NCBI GenBank assembly: GCA_021463845.1
Contig: JAJTXV010000001.1
Coordinates: 186,001 to 250,000 of the forward strand
DNA from: Anaerolineales bacterium
Lineage (GTDB): Bacteria > Chloroflexota > Anaerolineae > Anaerolineales > UBA11579
Length of the DNA stretch: 64,000 bases
Reading direction: 5' to 3'
The notes beneath the pieces were generated by a model. The model worked only from the letters and a program-made list of their open reading frames with translations. It had not been told where the DNA came from and searched no databases. This document shows, one piece after another, positions 26,798-35,953 of the stretch. The first letter of the stretch is position 1, and each line of letters opens with the position of its first letter. The translations under genes were made by a program, and so were the position numbers.

Positions 26798-27223
26798 ATG
26801 GAAAAAACGACACTCTCACGACTTGGTTCTTTGATCGCACTTTTTGCCTTGATGGTATTGCCGCTCGCCAGCTGTGGCGACGGCGAGATCACCGGCCCCG
26901 GCCTGTTCCGCATGGATGGCGCCGAGCTGCACAAGATCCTGGTGGCCGTTGCCGCCATCTCCGCCGCGCTGGGTCTGTTCTACGTCTCGCGCAATGCCCA
27001 GATCGGTCTGGGCGGCCTGGGCCTGGCGGCCCTGGCCGTCTCCGCCCTGATGGTGGTGCAGGACGGCAGCGCTGACACGCAGGTGCGCTATGGCACCTGG
27101 GTGGCTGCCGCCGGCTTCATGCTGGCGCTGGTCGCCGGCCTAACCTCACCCGAGGTCAGTGTCCCGGTGCGTAAGATGCCGGCCAAAAAGTCGGCCCGCA
27201 AGAAAGCGGCCCGCCGCCGCTAG
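26798..27223 (+). CDS. Hypothetical membrane protein with basic C-terminal tail
   Basis: Three hydrophobic segments, PAKKSARKKAARRR end, RBS aaggagg upstream. Confidence 0.65.
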   Translation: MEKTTLSRLGSLIALFALMVLPLASCGDGEITGPGLFRMDGAELHKILVAVAAISAALGLFYVSRNAQIGLGGLGLAALAVSALMVVQDGSADTQVRYGTWVAAAGFMLALVAGLTSPEVSVPVRKMPAKKSARKKAARRR

Positions 27224-27225
27224 CA

Positions 27226-27259
27226 AATAAAGAGCGCCCGCAAGGGCGCTCTTTTTATT
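27226..27259. terminator. Rho-independent terminator
   Basis: aataaagagcgcccgcaagggcgctctttttatt. Confidence 0.85.
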
Positions 27260-27274
27260 GACATCTGCTGAGCG

Positions 27275-27559
27275 TTAAATCAGCTCGATCTGGTCGCTGA
27301 CCACTTCAGCATCGTGCCAGTTGCGCTCCACCCAATCCACCACCGCTTGCAGCGTCCGCTCGGCCTGCCCGCCCTGCGTGTTGACCACAGCACAGGCCAC
27401 CACCGCGTCCTGCCAGCTGTCCTGCATCCCCACCTCGGCGGCCGAGATGTTGAACTCGCGGCGCAGGCGGGCCAGCAGCGGCAGCAGGCGGCTGCGCTTG
27501 GCCTTGAGCGAATCGCTGCCCACGAATCTGAGGTGCAGCTGCAGCACGCCAACTTTCAT
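27275..27559 (-). CDS. DUF503 (YlxP-like) family protein
   Basis: MKVGVLQLHLRFVGSDSLKAKRSRLLPLLARLRREFNISAAEVG. Confidence 0.88.
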   Translation of the reverse strand: MKVGVLQLHLRFVGSDSLKAKRSRLLPLLARLRREFNISAAEVGMQDSWQDAVVACAVVNTQGGQAERTLQAVVDWVERNWHDAEVVSDQIELI

Positions 27560-27584
27560 GCGCGCATTATATAATCAACCCACT

Positions 27585-28250
27585 ATGGAAAAAGCACGCG
27601 CGTGGTTGCCGGTGGTCGCTTCTCTGGTCCTGATCGGGATCGTGGGCTGGGGCATGCTGCAGATCCTGGATGTGGTGCGCGGGGCGGCCAACGCCACGCT
27701 CAACCCGGTTCAGGAGCTGTCACAGTCGGTCAGCACCCAGGTGGCCAATGTGCTTAATCCCACGCCCACCGTCATCCCCGACCCGGTCACCATCGTGCAT
27801 GAAGTGCGCAGCATGGCGCGCCTCGAGACCATTCAGTATTCGGTTGAGAAGATCATCACGGCCGAAACGCGCCAAGGCCTGTTTGGTTTTCTGGTGGGCG
27901 ACCGTATCCTGTTCGTCGCCCACGGCACGGTGATCGCTGGCGTGGACCTGCAGAAGCTGCAGCCCGAAGATATGCGCATCGAAGCCGGTGTGTTGTACGT
28001 TACCCTGCCGCCGGCCGAGATCTTCGTGGCCACGCTGGAGAACGACAAGTCTTACGTCTACGACCGCGAGCAGGGTGTGCTGACCCGCGGCGACCAGAGC
28101 CTCGAGACCGTAGCGCGCCAGGCCGCCGAAGACGAGATCGAGAAAGCCGCCCTGGCGGATGGCATTCTGAACCAAGCCCAGGTCAACGCTGAGAACTTTT
28201 TGTATCGGTTCTTTTTGCAGTTGGGATTTCCAGAAGTGATTTTTGAATAA
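27585..28250 (+). CDS. DUF4230 domain membrane-anchored protein
   Basis: N-terminal TM, then RLETIQYSVEKIITAETRQGLFGFLVGDRILFVAHGTVIAGVDLQKL; start at internal ATG. Confidence 0.8.
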   Translation: MEKARAWLPVVASLVLIGIVGWGMLQILDVVRGAANATLNPVQELSQSVSTQVANVLNPTPTVIPDPVTIVHEVRSMARLETIQYSVEKIITAETRQGLFGFLVGDRILFVAHGTVIAGVDLQKLQPEDMRIEAGVLYVTLPPAEIFVATLENDKSYVYDREQGVLTRGDQSLETVARQAAEDEIEKAALADGILNQAQVNAENFLYRFFLQLGFPEVIFE

Positions 28251-28313
28251 AAAAAGAGATTGGAGATTAGAGAGTGGCTTGGCAATCTCCTAATCTCTAA
28301 TCTCTGTTTTTTT
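28249..28313. repeat. agagattggagattagag inverted repeat acting as apparent bidirectional terminator
   Basis: aaaaaaagagattggagattaga...cctaatctctaatctctgttttttt between convergent genes. Confidence 0.7.
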
Positions 28314-29145
28314 ACGCCCGTTCCATCCACGCATCACTCGCATACCGCTGCGCTTCCCATTCGGCCGCGGCGGCCTCTTCTTCCGCGCTCAGCTCGCCTT
28401 CGACCAAGTCAATACTCAACATCTCTGAGAAGCCTTCGATAAAGGCCGCGGCGGCCTCGGCGTAGCTGGGGGTGCGGCCCAGGCCTTCTTCGGCCGTGGC
28501 CGCTCGCTGGCGCACGCGCGCCGCGCTGTCCTCGCGCTCGGCTTGGCTGGCGTAGACCAGCGCATCCGTAATGCGGGCGATGTCGCCAAACAGCGGCAGG
28601 CTGCCGTGCTGCAGCACGCCGCCCTTGCGGCGGGCCTGGGCGCTGCCGATCAGCTTCTTGCCGCCCAGGGTGATCTCGTAATCCGAGGGGACTTCAAAAC
28701 ACACCGGGCCGAGGTCTGCATTGCCGGGCAGCTGGTGCCCGGTTTGCTGCTCCACGCGCAGGCCGAGCACCTTGAGCGACTGCATCAGCGCAGCGGAGAT
28801 GCGCCGGTAACTTTCCAGCACGCCGCCGGCCAGGCGCGGCTCGTCGTTGGGGCCGATCACGGAGTAGGTCAGCTCATCAATGTGCAGGATGGCGCGGCCA
28901 CCGGTGGGGCGGCGCACCATGCCCCAGCCGTTGGCCGCCAGGCGCCCGGTATCCACATCCGCCAGCGGCTGGCCCAGGCCCAGGGTCAGCGTGCCCGGCG
29001 TCCAGTCATACAGGCGCAGGGTGGGCGGGGCTTCGCCCTTGCGGGCCAGCTCCAGGATGGCATCGTCGACCGCCATGTTGCGCGTGCCGCTGGCGGGCGC
29101 ATGGCGCAGCAGGCGCCACTGGGCGCGGGGCAGAGCTTGGATCAT
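28312..29145 (-). CDS. Lipoate-protein ligase A-family protein
   Basis: WRLLRHAPASGTRNMAVDDAIL...GWGMVRRPTGGRAILHIDELTYSV...KLIGSAQARRKGGVLQHGSLPL. Confidence 0.9.
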   Translation of the reverse strand: MIQALPRAQWRLLRHAPASGTRNMAVDDAILELARKGEAPPTLRLYDWTPGTLTLGLGQPLADVDTGRLAANGWGMVRRPTGGRAILHIDELTYSVIGPNDEPRLAGGVLESYRRISAALMQSLKVLGLRVEQQTGHQLPGNADLGPVCFEVPSDYEITLGGKKLIGSAQARRKGGVLQHGSLPLFGDIARITDALVYASQAEREDSAARVRQRAATAEEGLGRTPSYAEAAAAFIEGFSEMLSIDLVEGELSAEEEAAAAEWEAQRYASDAWMERA

Positions 29146-29159
29146 GCGGAGATTTTACG

Positions 29160-30044
29160 CTAAGGGAAGTAGAAGCCCAAATGATTGGCCACCGGGCGCT
29201 CGCGCCCCGGCACGCCGTTGTGGATCGGTGTGTTGAGGATCTGCGGCTGGCCATCCGGCCCGCGCACCACCAGCGTGCTGGAGCCGCCGCCATCCATGTT
29301 CATGGCGGTGAACACGTTCTGCTCCAGCATCAGGCCGGCCAGCTCGCGCTCGGTCACGCCTTCACTGTAGCCGGGCATGCGGCCATCCACCACGATGATG
29401 ACCATCTGCGTGCCGTATTGGTTCAAGCCCACCGCGGTGCGCGGTTCCGGCCCGGTGCTACGCAGCCCTTCCACCGGCTCTTGCACGGAGACCAGCAGGT
29501 CAAAGCCGGAGATGGCATTGTGGAGTTTGTTCTCCAGCACGTTGATATCCGCACTGCCATCTTCGTACAAGTACAGAATGGGGTGGCCCTTGGCGGGCTC
29601 TGAATATGTAACGCTGCGCGAAACGGCAAAGCCCAGCGGGTTGACCCGGTCGCCCGGGTCGGGCTCGGAGCCAAAGGGCCCAAGGTCAAACCACGGGGTG
29701 AAACCATCGCCATTGATCGCCAGCATCAGATTGTTCTGCTGCAGGAAGCTGGACGTGGTCTGGGCCGCGACGCGCTGCGTGTCGGGGTTGCCTTCGGTGA
29801 CCATATTGCGAATGCCAGACATCAGGTCGATCGTGACGACGTGAAAGACAAGGGGGCGCGGGGTTTGGCGCACTACTCGCATATAGACCGCGCCGGGGAA
29901 CAGCTCGCGAGTTTCGTAATCAGGCTGGCTGCGGCCCACGCCGGCTGGGTTGAAGCGGCCAACGTCGCAGGCCAGGGCAGCCAGGGTGAGAGCGATGAGC
30001 GCTAGCAGGACGCGGCGCATGGCAACAGCGCGAGTAGGTTTCAT
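29160..30044 (-). CDS. Phosphodiester glycosidase (NAGPA-like) family protein
   Basis: LAINGDGFTPW...EPRTAVGLNQYGTQMVIIVVDGRMPGYSEGVTERELAGLML...AMNMDGGGSSTLVV. Confidence 0.88.
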   Translation of the reverse strand: MKPTRAVAMRRVLLALIALTLAALACDVGRFNPAGVGRSQPDYETRELFPGAVYMRVVRQTPRPLVFHVVTIDLMSGIRNMVTEGNPDTQRVAAQTTSSFLQQNNLMLAINGDGFTPWFDLGPFGSEPDPGDRVNPLGFAVSRSVTYSEPAKGHPILYLYEDGSADINVLENKLHNAISGFDLLVSVQEPVEGLRSTGPEPRTAVGLNQYGTQMVIIVVDGRMPGYSEGVTERELAGLMLEQNVFTAMNMDGGGSSTLVVRGPDGQPQILNTPIHNGVPGRERPVANHLGFYFP

Positions 30045-30086
30045 GCGGCTGATTGTACCTATGGCGCGCGCTTAACTAGCATGAAA

Positions 30087-30144
30087 GCAAGATAAACAAA
30101 AAGCAGCCTTATACAGGCTGTTTTTTTTTTTTTGTTTATCTTGC
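30087..30144. repeat. Inverted repeat gcaagataaacaaa...tttgtttatcttgc overlapping the DUF1385 stop codon
   Basis: Complementary arms around agcagcct-tata-caggct; abuts a CACAAAG-type tract (~30150-30180). Confidence 0.75.
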
Positions 30145-31149
30145 TCTTTTTCTTTGTGTGCTTTGTGTCTTTGTGCTTGCCTTGGTCTTTCGTGCAGTTT
30201 TCTTCTTGGGCACGCTGAGCTTCAGCGCTTTCGGCTTCGGCGCCTTGCTGGTCTCGAGCTTCAGCATCTCGTTGAAGGCGGCAATGCCAACTTCCAGCAT
30301 TTTTGCATCCGGCGGGCGGGTTGTGAGGCGCTGCAGCGCCAAATTCGGCGCCACCAATACACGCACCAGCGGGTTGCGGATGTATTTGGCGGTGAAGCGC
30401 AAATATTCGTAGGCGACGCCAGCCAACACCGGAATGAGCACCACGCGCAGCAACAGGCGCTGCAGCAGCGGCAGTGGGCCGATCAACGTGAACACAATTA
30501 TGGACAGCACGATCACCGTCAGCAGAAAAGCAGTGCCACAGCGTGGATGCTCCAGCGGGAACTTGTCCACATTCTTGGGGGTGAGCTTGACACCCGCCTC
30601 GTAGGCGTGAATGGTCTTGTGCTCGGCGCCGTGATAGCCGAAGACGCGGCGGATCTCGTCCATGCGGCCCACGGCCCACAAATAGCCCAGCAGGATCATG
30701 AGGCGGAACACGCCTTCGAGCAGGTTGCCCACCAGCGGGCTCAGCGTGAACACGCGCTCAACCAGGTGGCCCAGGCCAGCCGGCAGCAGAAAGAACAGGC
30801 CGATGGCAAAGCTGAACGAGATCAGCATGGTGATGGCCAGCGGCGCGCCTTCCAGCTTTTCCTCTTCGCTCTCGGCCTGCACATTGGCCGAGAGGCCCAG
30901 CACGCGGCTGCCGAGGCCCAACGCGTCCCACAACAGTAGCAGGCCGCGCAGGAAGGGCACTTTGGCCCAGGGGCTGGTGTAGATGGGGCTGAGCACTTCG
31001 CTGTGCAGCACGATCTTGCCCTTGGGGTCACGCATGGCCACCGCCATGAAGCGCGGGCCGCGCATCATTACGCCCTCTATGACGGCTTGGCCGCCATAGA
31101 GGGGTTTTGGCGCAGAACTACTGGCGTTGGTTTTTTGAACGCTAGCCAC
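30136..31149 (-). CDS. DUF1385 family membrane protein
   Basis: YGGQAVIEGVMMRGPRFMAVAMRDPKGKIVLHSE...FGYHGAEHKTIHAYEAG...HPRCGTAFLLTVIVLSII. Confidence 0.92.
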   Translation of the reverse strand: MASVQKTNASSSAPKPLYGGQAVIEGVMMRGPRFMAVAMRDPKGKIVLHSEVLSPIYTSPWAKVPFLRGLLLLWDALGLGSRVLGLSANVQAESEEEKLEGAPLAITMLISFSFAIGLFFLLPAGLGHLVERVFTLSPLVGNLLEGVFRLMILLGYLWAVGRMDEIRRVFGYHGAEHKTIHAYEAGVKLTPKNVDKFPLEHPRCGTAFLLTVIVLSIIVFTLIGPLPLLQRLLLRVVLIPVLAGVAYEYLRFTAKYIRNPLVRVLVAPNLALQRLTTRPPDAKMLEVGIAAFNEMLKLETSKAPKPKALKLSVPKKKTARKTKASTKTQSTQRKRAR

Positions 31150-32526
31150 TTATTCGGCGAGGTTGTAGATGAAGTGGATGAAGGAGTCGATCTGTTTCTC
31201 CCAGCCGGGGATGTGCATGCGCTCGTTGGGGGAGTGCAGCTGGTCGTCGGGCAGGCCGCAGCCCACGTTGATGGACTCGATGCCCAGCTGACCCTGCAAG
31301 TGGCCTACGACGGGCACGCTACCGCCCTCGCGGCGGAAGATGGGCTTGACGCCCCACACCGTCTCCTGCGCCTTGGCCATGGCTTGCACGGCGGCCGAGT
31401 TGCGCTCAGAGATTGAAGGCACGGCATCCGAGAGCAACTTCAGCTCCCAGCTCACACTGGGGTCGATAGTGTCTTCGATGTACTTGCGCACCAGCTTTTC
31501 GATCTCGAACGGGTCCTGATCAGGCACAAGGCGGCACGAGAACTTGGCCATGGCCTTGGAGGGCAGCACGGTCTTGGGGCCTTCGGCGGTGTAGCCGGAG
31601 AGCAGGCCGTTCACATCCAGGGTGGGTTGGGCGGTGGCGCGCTCGTAGGCGCTGAAGTCCTTGTCGCCCCACAGGGCCTTGGAGCCGGCCTGTTTGAGAT
31701 AGAAGTCGTCGTTCTGCGGCAGGCGGCGGAAGTCTGCGCGCTCTTCCTCCTCCAGCTCGCGCACCTTGTCGTAGAAGCCGGGGATGGTGACGCGGCCACT
31801 CTCGTCTTGCATGCCGCCGATGACGCGGGCCAGCTCGTTGGCCGGGTTGCGCACCGTGCCGCCGAAGAAGCCGGAGTGCAGATCGAGGGCCGGGCCGGTG
31901 ACGTGCAGTTCAAAGTACGACATGCCGCGCAGGCCGTAGGTGATGGTGGGCTGGGTGGGGCTGAGCATGCCGGCATCCGGGTTGAGAGCAAAGTCGGCGG
32001 CGAAGGTGTCGGCGTGTTTCTTGATGAACTTGTCCATGCTGGGCGAGCCGGTTTCCTCTTCGCCCTCGATCATGAACTTGATGTTGACGGGGATGTTGCC
32101 GGCGTGCAAGGCGGCCTCGATGGCCGCCAGGCTGCCGATGACCTGACCCTTCATGTCAGAGGTGCCGCGGCCGTACAGCAAGTCGCCCTTTTCCACGGCT
32201 TCAAAGGCGGGCGTGTTCCACAACTCCATCGGGTCGGCCGGCTGCACATCATAGTGGCCGTAGACCAGCATGGTCTTGGCGTCCGGGCCGGCGCCCTTCC
32301 ACTCGCCGAAAACGAGCGGGTGGCCGCCGTTGTCGAGCAGCTGGATGTTCTCGATGCCCATGCTCTTGAGCTTGTTGACGAGCCATTCGGCGGCGCGCTG
32401 GATGTCTGGCTTGTATTTGGGGTCAGCCGAAACGCTGGGGATGGCCACCAGATCGGCCAGCTCCTGGCGGAAGCGAGCGCGGTTGTCTTTGGCGTATTGC
32501 AAGGCGGTGCTGCGAGCGTCAGTCAT
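31150..32526 (-). CDS. M20-family dipeptidase
   Basis: MLVYGHYDVQPADPMELWNTPAFE, GRGTSDMKGQ, MIEGEEETGSPS; start at internal ATG. Confidence 0.93.
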   Translation of the reverse strand: MTDARSTALQYAKDNRARFRQELADLVAIPSVSADPKYKPDIQRAAEWLVNKLKSMGIENIQLLDNGGHPLVFGEWKGAGPDAKTMLVYGHYDVQPADPMELWNTPAFEAVEKGDLLYGRGTSDMKGQVIGSLAAIEAALHAGNIPVNIKFMIEGEEETGSPSMDKFIKKHADTFAADFALNPDAGMLSPTQPTITYGLRGMSYFELHVTGPALDLHSGFFGGTVRNPANELARVIGGMQDESGRVTIPGFYDKVRELEEEERADFRRLPQNDDFYLKQAGSKALWGDKDFSAYERATAQPTLDVNGLLSGYTAEGPKTVLPSKAMAKFSCRLVPDQDPFEIEKLVRKYIEDTIDPSVSWELKLLSDAVPSISERNSAAVQAMAKAQETVWGVKPIFRREGGSVPVVGHLQGQLGIESINVGCGLPDDQLHSPNERMHIPGWEKQIDSFIHFIYNLAE

Positions 32527-32536
32527 GTAAGTCCTC

Positions 32537-33532
32537 TCAGGATCGGAATGCTGCGGATACGGCCGCAAAGGATGTATCGTATCGATGTTTCATGTGGCGG
32601 TGGCCACCTTCGTATTCTTCGTAGTGGAAAGTTATGTTGTGCTGGCGCAGCTGTTCGGCGAACAAGCGGGCACCGTAGAGCAAATTATACTCATCGTAAC
32701 GCCCGCAATCGATGAAGAGCAATTGCAGTGAGCGCAGTGCATCCGTGTGGGTGGCCAGCATGTGCAATGGGTCGTGCGCCAGCCAGCGCTGCCAGGTATC
32801 CGGCAGCCAGGCGCCGCTGTGCAGGTCAATCGGCAGGTCGAATCCCAAAGGTGCGCTCGGGTTGGGGGCGTAGGCGGCGCTCATCGTCAGCAGGTTGAGC
32901 GCCGTGTACGAGGCACCGATGCGCAGCGCCGCGCCCGGGTCCGCCAGCAGGGCTTGCAGCCCATCCAGCCCGACTTTCTCGTAGTAGCGCAGCAGCTCGC
33001 CGAAATCGGGGCGATAGGCCAGCTCAAAGTTCAGGTCCGCGCTGTGGGCGGCCACCAGGCCAAAGGTGGCCGGGTGACGCATCGCCAGGCGCAGCGCGCC
33101 GTACCCGCCGGAGGAATGGCCCACCAGAGCCCGGCCGCCAGGCGCCGCCAGCGTGGGGTACTTGCGGTCAATGAAGCTGACCAGCTCCAGCATGGCGTCT
33201 TCGTAGTCCCCCAGTGCATCTGAGTTGAGATATTGCGAGCCGCCGTAGCGGGTGCTGGCGTCTGGCATCACCACGATAGCGGGTTGGATCACGCCGGAGG
33301 CGATCAGGCGGTCCAGGCGCTGTTGAACATTCTCTTCCCACAAGTCATCGTTGAGGAACTTGAGGCCGCGGCTGCCGAAGGCGGCCAGCAGGTAGATGAC
33401 CGGGTAGCGTTGCTGCGGGTCGTAGCCTGCGGGCAGATAAACCGGCACGCGGCGCGCGGCGGGGTCATTGAGCGGGTTGTGCTCCAGAGCGATGCTATGA
33501 AAATTTTCAATGACGATCTGAGAGCCGGGCAT
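32537..33532 (-). CDS. Esterase (alpha/beta hydrolase, esterase-D-like)
   Basis: RRVPVYLPAGYDPQQRYPVIYLL...GGRALVGHSSGGYGALRLAMRHP (GHSSGG nucleophile elbow). Confidence 0.9.
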   Translation of the reverse strand: MPGSQIVIENFHSIALEHNPLNDPAARRVPVYLPAGYDPQQRYPVIYLLAAFGSRGLKFLNDDLWEENVQQRLDRLIASGVIQPAIVVMPDASTRYGGSQYLNSDALGDYEDAMLELVSFIDRKYPTLAAPGGRALVGHSSGGYGALRLAMRHPATFGLVAAHSADLNFELAYRPDFGELLRYYEKVGLDGLQALLADPGAALRIGASYTALNLLTMSAAYAPNPSAPLGFDLPIDLHSGAWLPDTWQRWLAHDPLHMLATHTDALRSLQLLFIDCGRYDEYNLLYGARLFAEQLRQHNITFHYEEYEGGHRHMKHRYDTSFAAVSAAFRS

Positions 33533-33578
33533 GCGGGGGATTATAAGGGAGCGACACAGGTTTATACTTACTTCGAAA

Positions 33579-33648
33579 GCAGAGACTAGAGAGTAGAGAT
33601 TTTTTAACTGACTTCGAATCTCTAGTCTCCAATCTCTATTCTCTGCTA
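33579..33648. repeat. Imperfect inverted repeat agcagagactagagag...ctctattctctgct
   Basis: Related to the 28249 element (agagattggaga core) in a divergent promoter region. Confidence 0.65.
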
Positions 33649-33670
33649 ATTCACTCGTACTGGAGTTCTA

Positions 33671-34327
33671 GTGACTAAAACCATCGCCATCATCGGCGGC
33701 ACCGGCGCGTTGGGCACTGGCCTGGCGTTGCGCTGGGCGCACGCCGGGCATACAGTTATTGTAGGTTCGCGCACGGCCGAGAAGGCTGAGGCAGCGGCAG
33801 CCGAGCTGAACGCCGAGTTAGGCCGCGAGGCGATCACCGGCATGGAGAATGCCGCCGCCGTGGCCGCTGCCGACCTGGCCATCCTGACAGTGGAGCAGGC
33901 CGCCCATGAGGCCGCGCTGCTGTCGGTCAAGGACGCGTTGCAGGGCAAGGTATTGCTGGATGCCACGGCGCGCCTGAGCTTCCACGAACTGACGCCGCCA
34001 GTCGCGCCGGCCGCGGCCCGCCGCGCCCAGGAGCTGCTGGGCGCCGGAGTGCGCGTGGCCGCCGCCTTCCAGACCGTGCCGGCCGCCGGGCTGCGCAAGA
34101 ACATCACCGAGCCGATGGACAGCGATGTGCTGGTGTGCGCCGACGATATGGACGCGGCCGAGGCCGCCCTGGCGCTGGTGCACGCGGCCGGACTCAACGG
34201 CTACTATGCTGGCAAGCTCGACAATGCCATCACCGTCGAGGGCCTGACCAGCCTGCTGGTCAGCATGAACAAACATTACAAATCCCGTCATGGCACCATC
34301 CGTGTGGCGGGCATTCGCAAAGAGTAA
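33671..34327 (+). CDS. npdG: F420-dependent NADP oxidoreductase-like protein
   Basis: MTKTIAIIGGTGALGTGLALRWAHAGHTVIVGSRTAEKAEAAAAELN; start of F420 gene block. Confidence 0.85.
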   Translation: MTKTIAIIGGTGALGTGLALRWAHAGHTVIVGSRTAEKAEAAAAELNAELGREAITGMENAAAVAAADLAILTVEQAAHEAALLSVKDALQGKVLLDATARLSFHELTPPVAPAAARRAQELLGAGVRVAAAFQTVPAAGLRKNITEPMDSDVLVCADDMDAAEAALALVHAAGLNGYYAGKLDNAITVEGLTSLLVSMNKHYKSRHGTIRVAGIRKE

Positions 34328-35090
34328 ATTGCCACCCCTCGTACTTACTCCCCTGCAGGGCTTGCCATGGGTACAGCCCGGCGATGACCTGCCGGCCCTG
34401 CTGCTGGCGGCCATCCTGCGCCAGGGGCTGACCCTGCAGGATGGCGATGTGGTGGTGTTGGCCCAGAAGATCGTTTCCAAAGCCGAGGGGCGCTATCGCT
34501 TGCTCAGCGAAGTGACGCCCAGCCTGCGCGCCGTTGAGCTTGGGGCTGAGACTGAAAAAGACCCGCGCCTCGTACAGCTGATCCTGGACGAAAGCAATGA
34601 AGTGCTGCGCGCCCGCCCCGGCCTGCTCATCGTGGAACACCGCCTGGGCTTCGTCAGCGCCAATGCCGGCATTGACCATTCCAATTTGCCCGGCTCGGCT
34701 GAGGATGCCTACCTGCTGCTGCCGCAGGACCCGGATGCCAGCGCCAGCCGCGTGCGCAGCACGCTGCAGCAGGCCAGCGGCGCCCAGTTGGGCGTGCTCA
34801 TCATTGATTCGCACGGGCGCGCCTGGCGTGAAGGCACGTTGGGTACCACTATCGGCCTGAGCGGGCTGCCGGGCCTGGTGGACCTGCGCGGCACGCCAGA
34901 CTTGGCGGGCCGCCCGCTGCGCGTGACCCAGCTGGCCGCCGCCGACGAGCTGGCCGCCGCCGCCAGCCTGGCCATGGGCCAGGCAGCCGAAGGCTGCCCG
35001 GCCGTGCATGTGCGCGGCTTCCCCTACGCGTTGCGCGAGGCCAGCCTGAACGAGCTGCTGCGCCCGCGTGAACGCGACCAGTTTCGGTAA
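34290..35090 (+). CDS. cofE: Coenzyme F420-0:L-glutamate ligase
   Basis: DGDVVVLAQKIVSKAEGRYRLLSEVTPS...LIVEHRLGFVSANAGIDHSNLPG...VLIIDSHGRAWREGTLGTTIGLSGLPGLVDLRGTPDL. Confidence 0.93.
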   Translation: MAPSVWRAFAKSKLPPLVLTPLQGLPWVQPGDDLPALLLAAILRQGLTLQDGDVVVLAQKIVSKAEGRYRLLSEVTPSLRAVELGAETEKDPRLVQLILDESNEVLRARPGLLIVEHRLGFVSANAGIDHSNLPGSAEDAYLLLPQDPDASASRVRSTLQQASGAQLGVLIIDSHGRAWREGTLGTTIGLSGLPGLVDLRGTPDLAGRPLRVTQLAAADELAAAASLAMGQAAEGCPAVHVRGFPYALREASLNELLRPRERDQFR

Positions 35091-35139
35091 GATAGATTGC
35101 TCGTGTTCCGTCTGACTTGTATCTGCCTCAAAGGAGAGT

Positions 35140-35541
35140 GTGATGAAGAATGTGCCTGCTGATTTTCAAGATTTGCTCAAAGATGAAACCAAGGCGTTCG
35201 CCTTTTTAGCCACAACTTTGAAAGACGGCTCTCCCCAGGTTAGCCCGGTGTGGTTCAACGTAGAGAATGATCACATCCTCATCAACACCGCCCGCGGCCG
35301 CCTGAAGGACAAGAACATGACGGCCCAACCCAAGGTCGCCATCAGCATTCCTGACCCGGCCAACCCGTACCGCTATTTGCTGGTTCGTGGTGAAGTTGTG
35401 GAAGTGAGCGAAGAGGGTGGGTACGAACACATCAACAAGCTCTCGCATATCTATGACGGCAAGGACTTCCCCAAGCGCGAGGGCCAGGTGCGCGTGATCT
35501 ACAAGATCAAGCCGCGCAAAGTATTCACAAGTGGAGGGTGA
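35140..35541 (+). CDS. PPOX-class F420-dependent oxidoreductase (copy 1)
   Basis: FLATTLKDGSPQVSPVWFNVENDHILINTARGRLKDKNMTAQPKVAISIPDPANPYRYLLVRGEV. Confidence 0.9.
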   Translation: MMKNVPADFQDLLKDETKAFAFLATTLKDGSPQVSPVWFNVENDHILINTARGRLKDKNMTAQPKVAISIPDPANPYRYLLVRGEVVEVSEEGGYEHINKLSHIYDGKDFPKREGQVRVIYKIKPRKVFTSGG

Positions 35542-35953
35542 GATGAGTATTACAGCCCTGCTGCCCGAAATGTATCGCTATTTGCTGGAAGACAAGACCC
35601 AGGCCTATGCCTGGGTGGCCACTGCGTCTGTGGATGGCGAGCCGCAGCTGACCTGTGTATGGTTCAACACGGACGGTGAGCACATTCTGTTCAACACGAC
35701 AGACAGATCCGCCAAGTACAAGCTGCTGAGCAAGAACCCGAACATTGCGGTTGCCATCCCGGACCCCAAGAATCCGCATATGTATTTCCAGGCGCGCGGC
35801 CGAGTGGAGATCACCACTGAGAACGCCGTGGAGCACACGCACGAACTCTCTCGCAAATACACCGGGCAGGATTTCAAGCTCTTTCCCGGCGTTGAGCGTA
35901 TGAAGTTCATCGTGCATGTGGACAGCATCACCCTGTGGCCGCCCCAAGCGTGA
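35531..35953 (+). CDS. PPOX-class F420-dependent oxidoreductase (copy 2)
   Basis: WVATASVDGEPQLTCVWFNTDGEHILFNTTDRSAKYKLLSKNPNIAVAIPDPKNPHMYFQARGRVEI. Confidence 0.88.
   Translation: MEGEMSITALLPEMYRYLLEDKTQAYAWVATASVDGEPQLTCVWFNTDGEHILFNTTDRSAKYKLLSKNPNIAVAIPDPKNPHMYFQARGRVEITTENAVEHTHELSRKYTGQDFKLFPGVERMKFIVHVDSITLWPPQA

Noticed and set aside
27321-27584. N-terminal extension of the DUF4230 ORF
   Set aside because: Antisense to DUF503 gene; a clear ATG with TM segment begins at 27585.
32536-32568. Upstream start of the M20 dipeptidase ORF
   Set aside because: Overlaps the end of the esterase gene; MTDARSTALQYAKDNRARF at 32526 is the more natural start.
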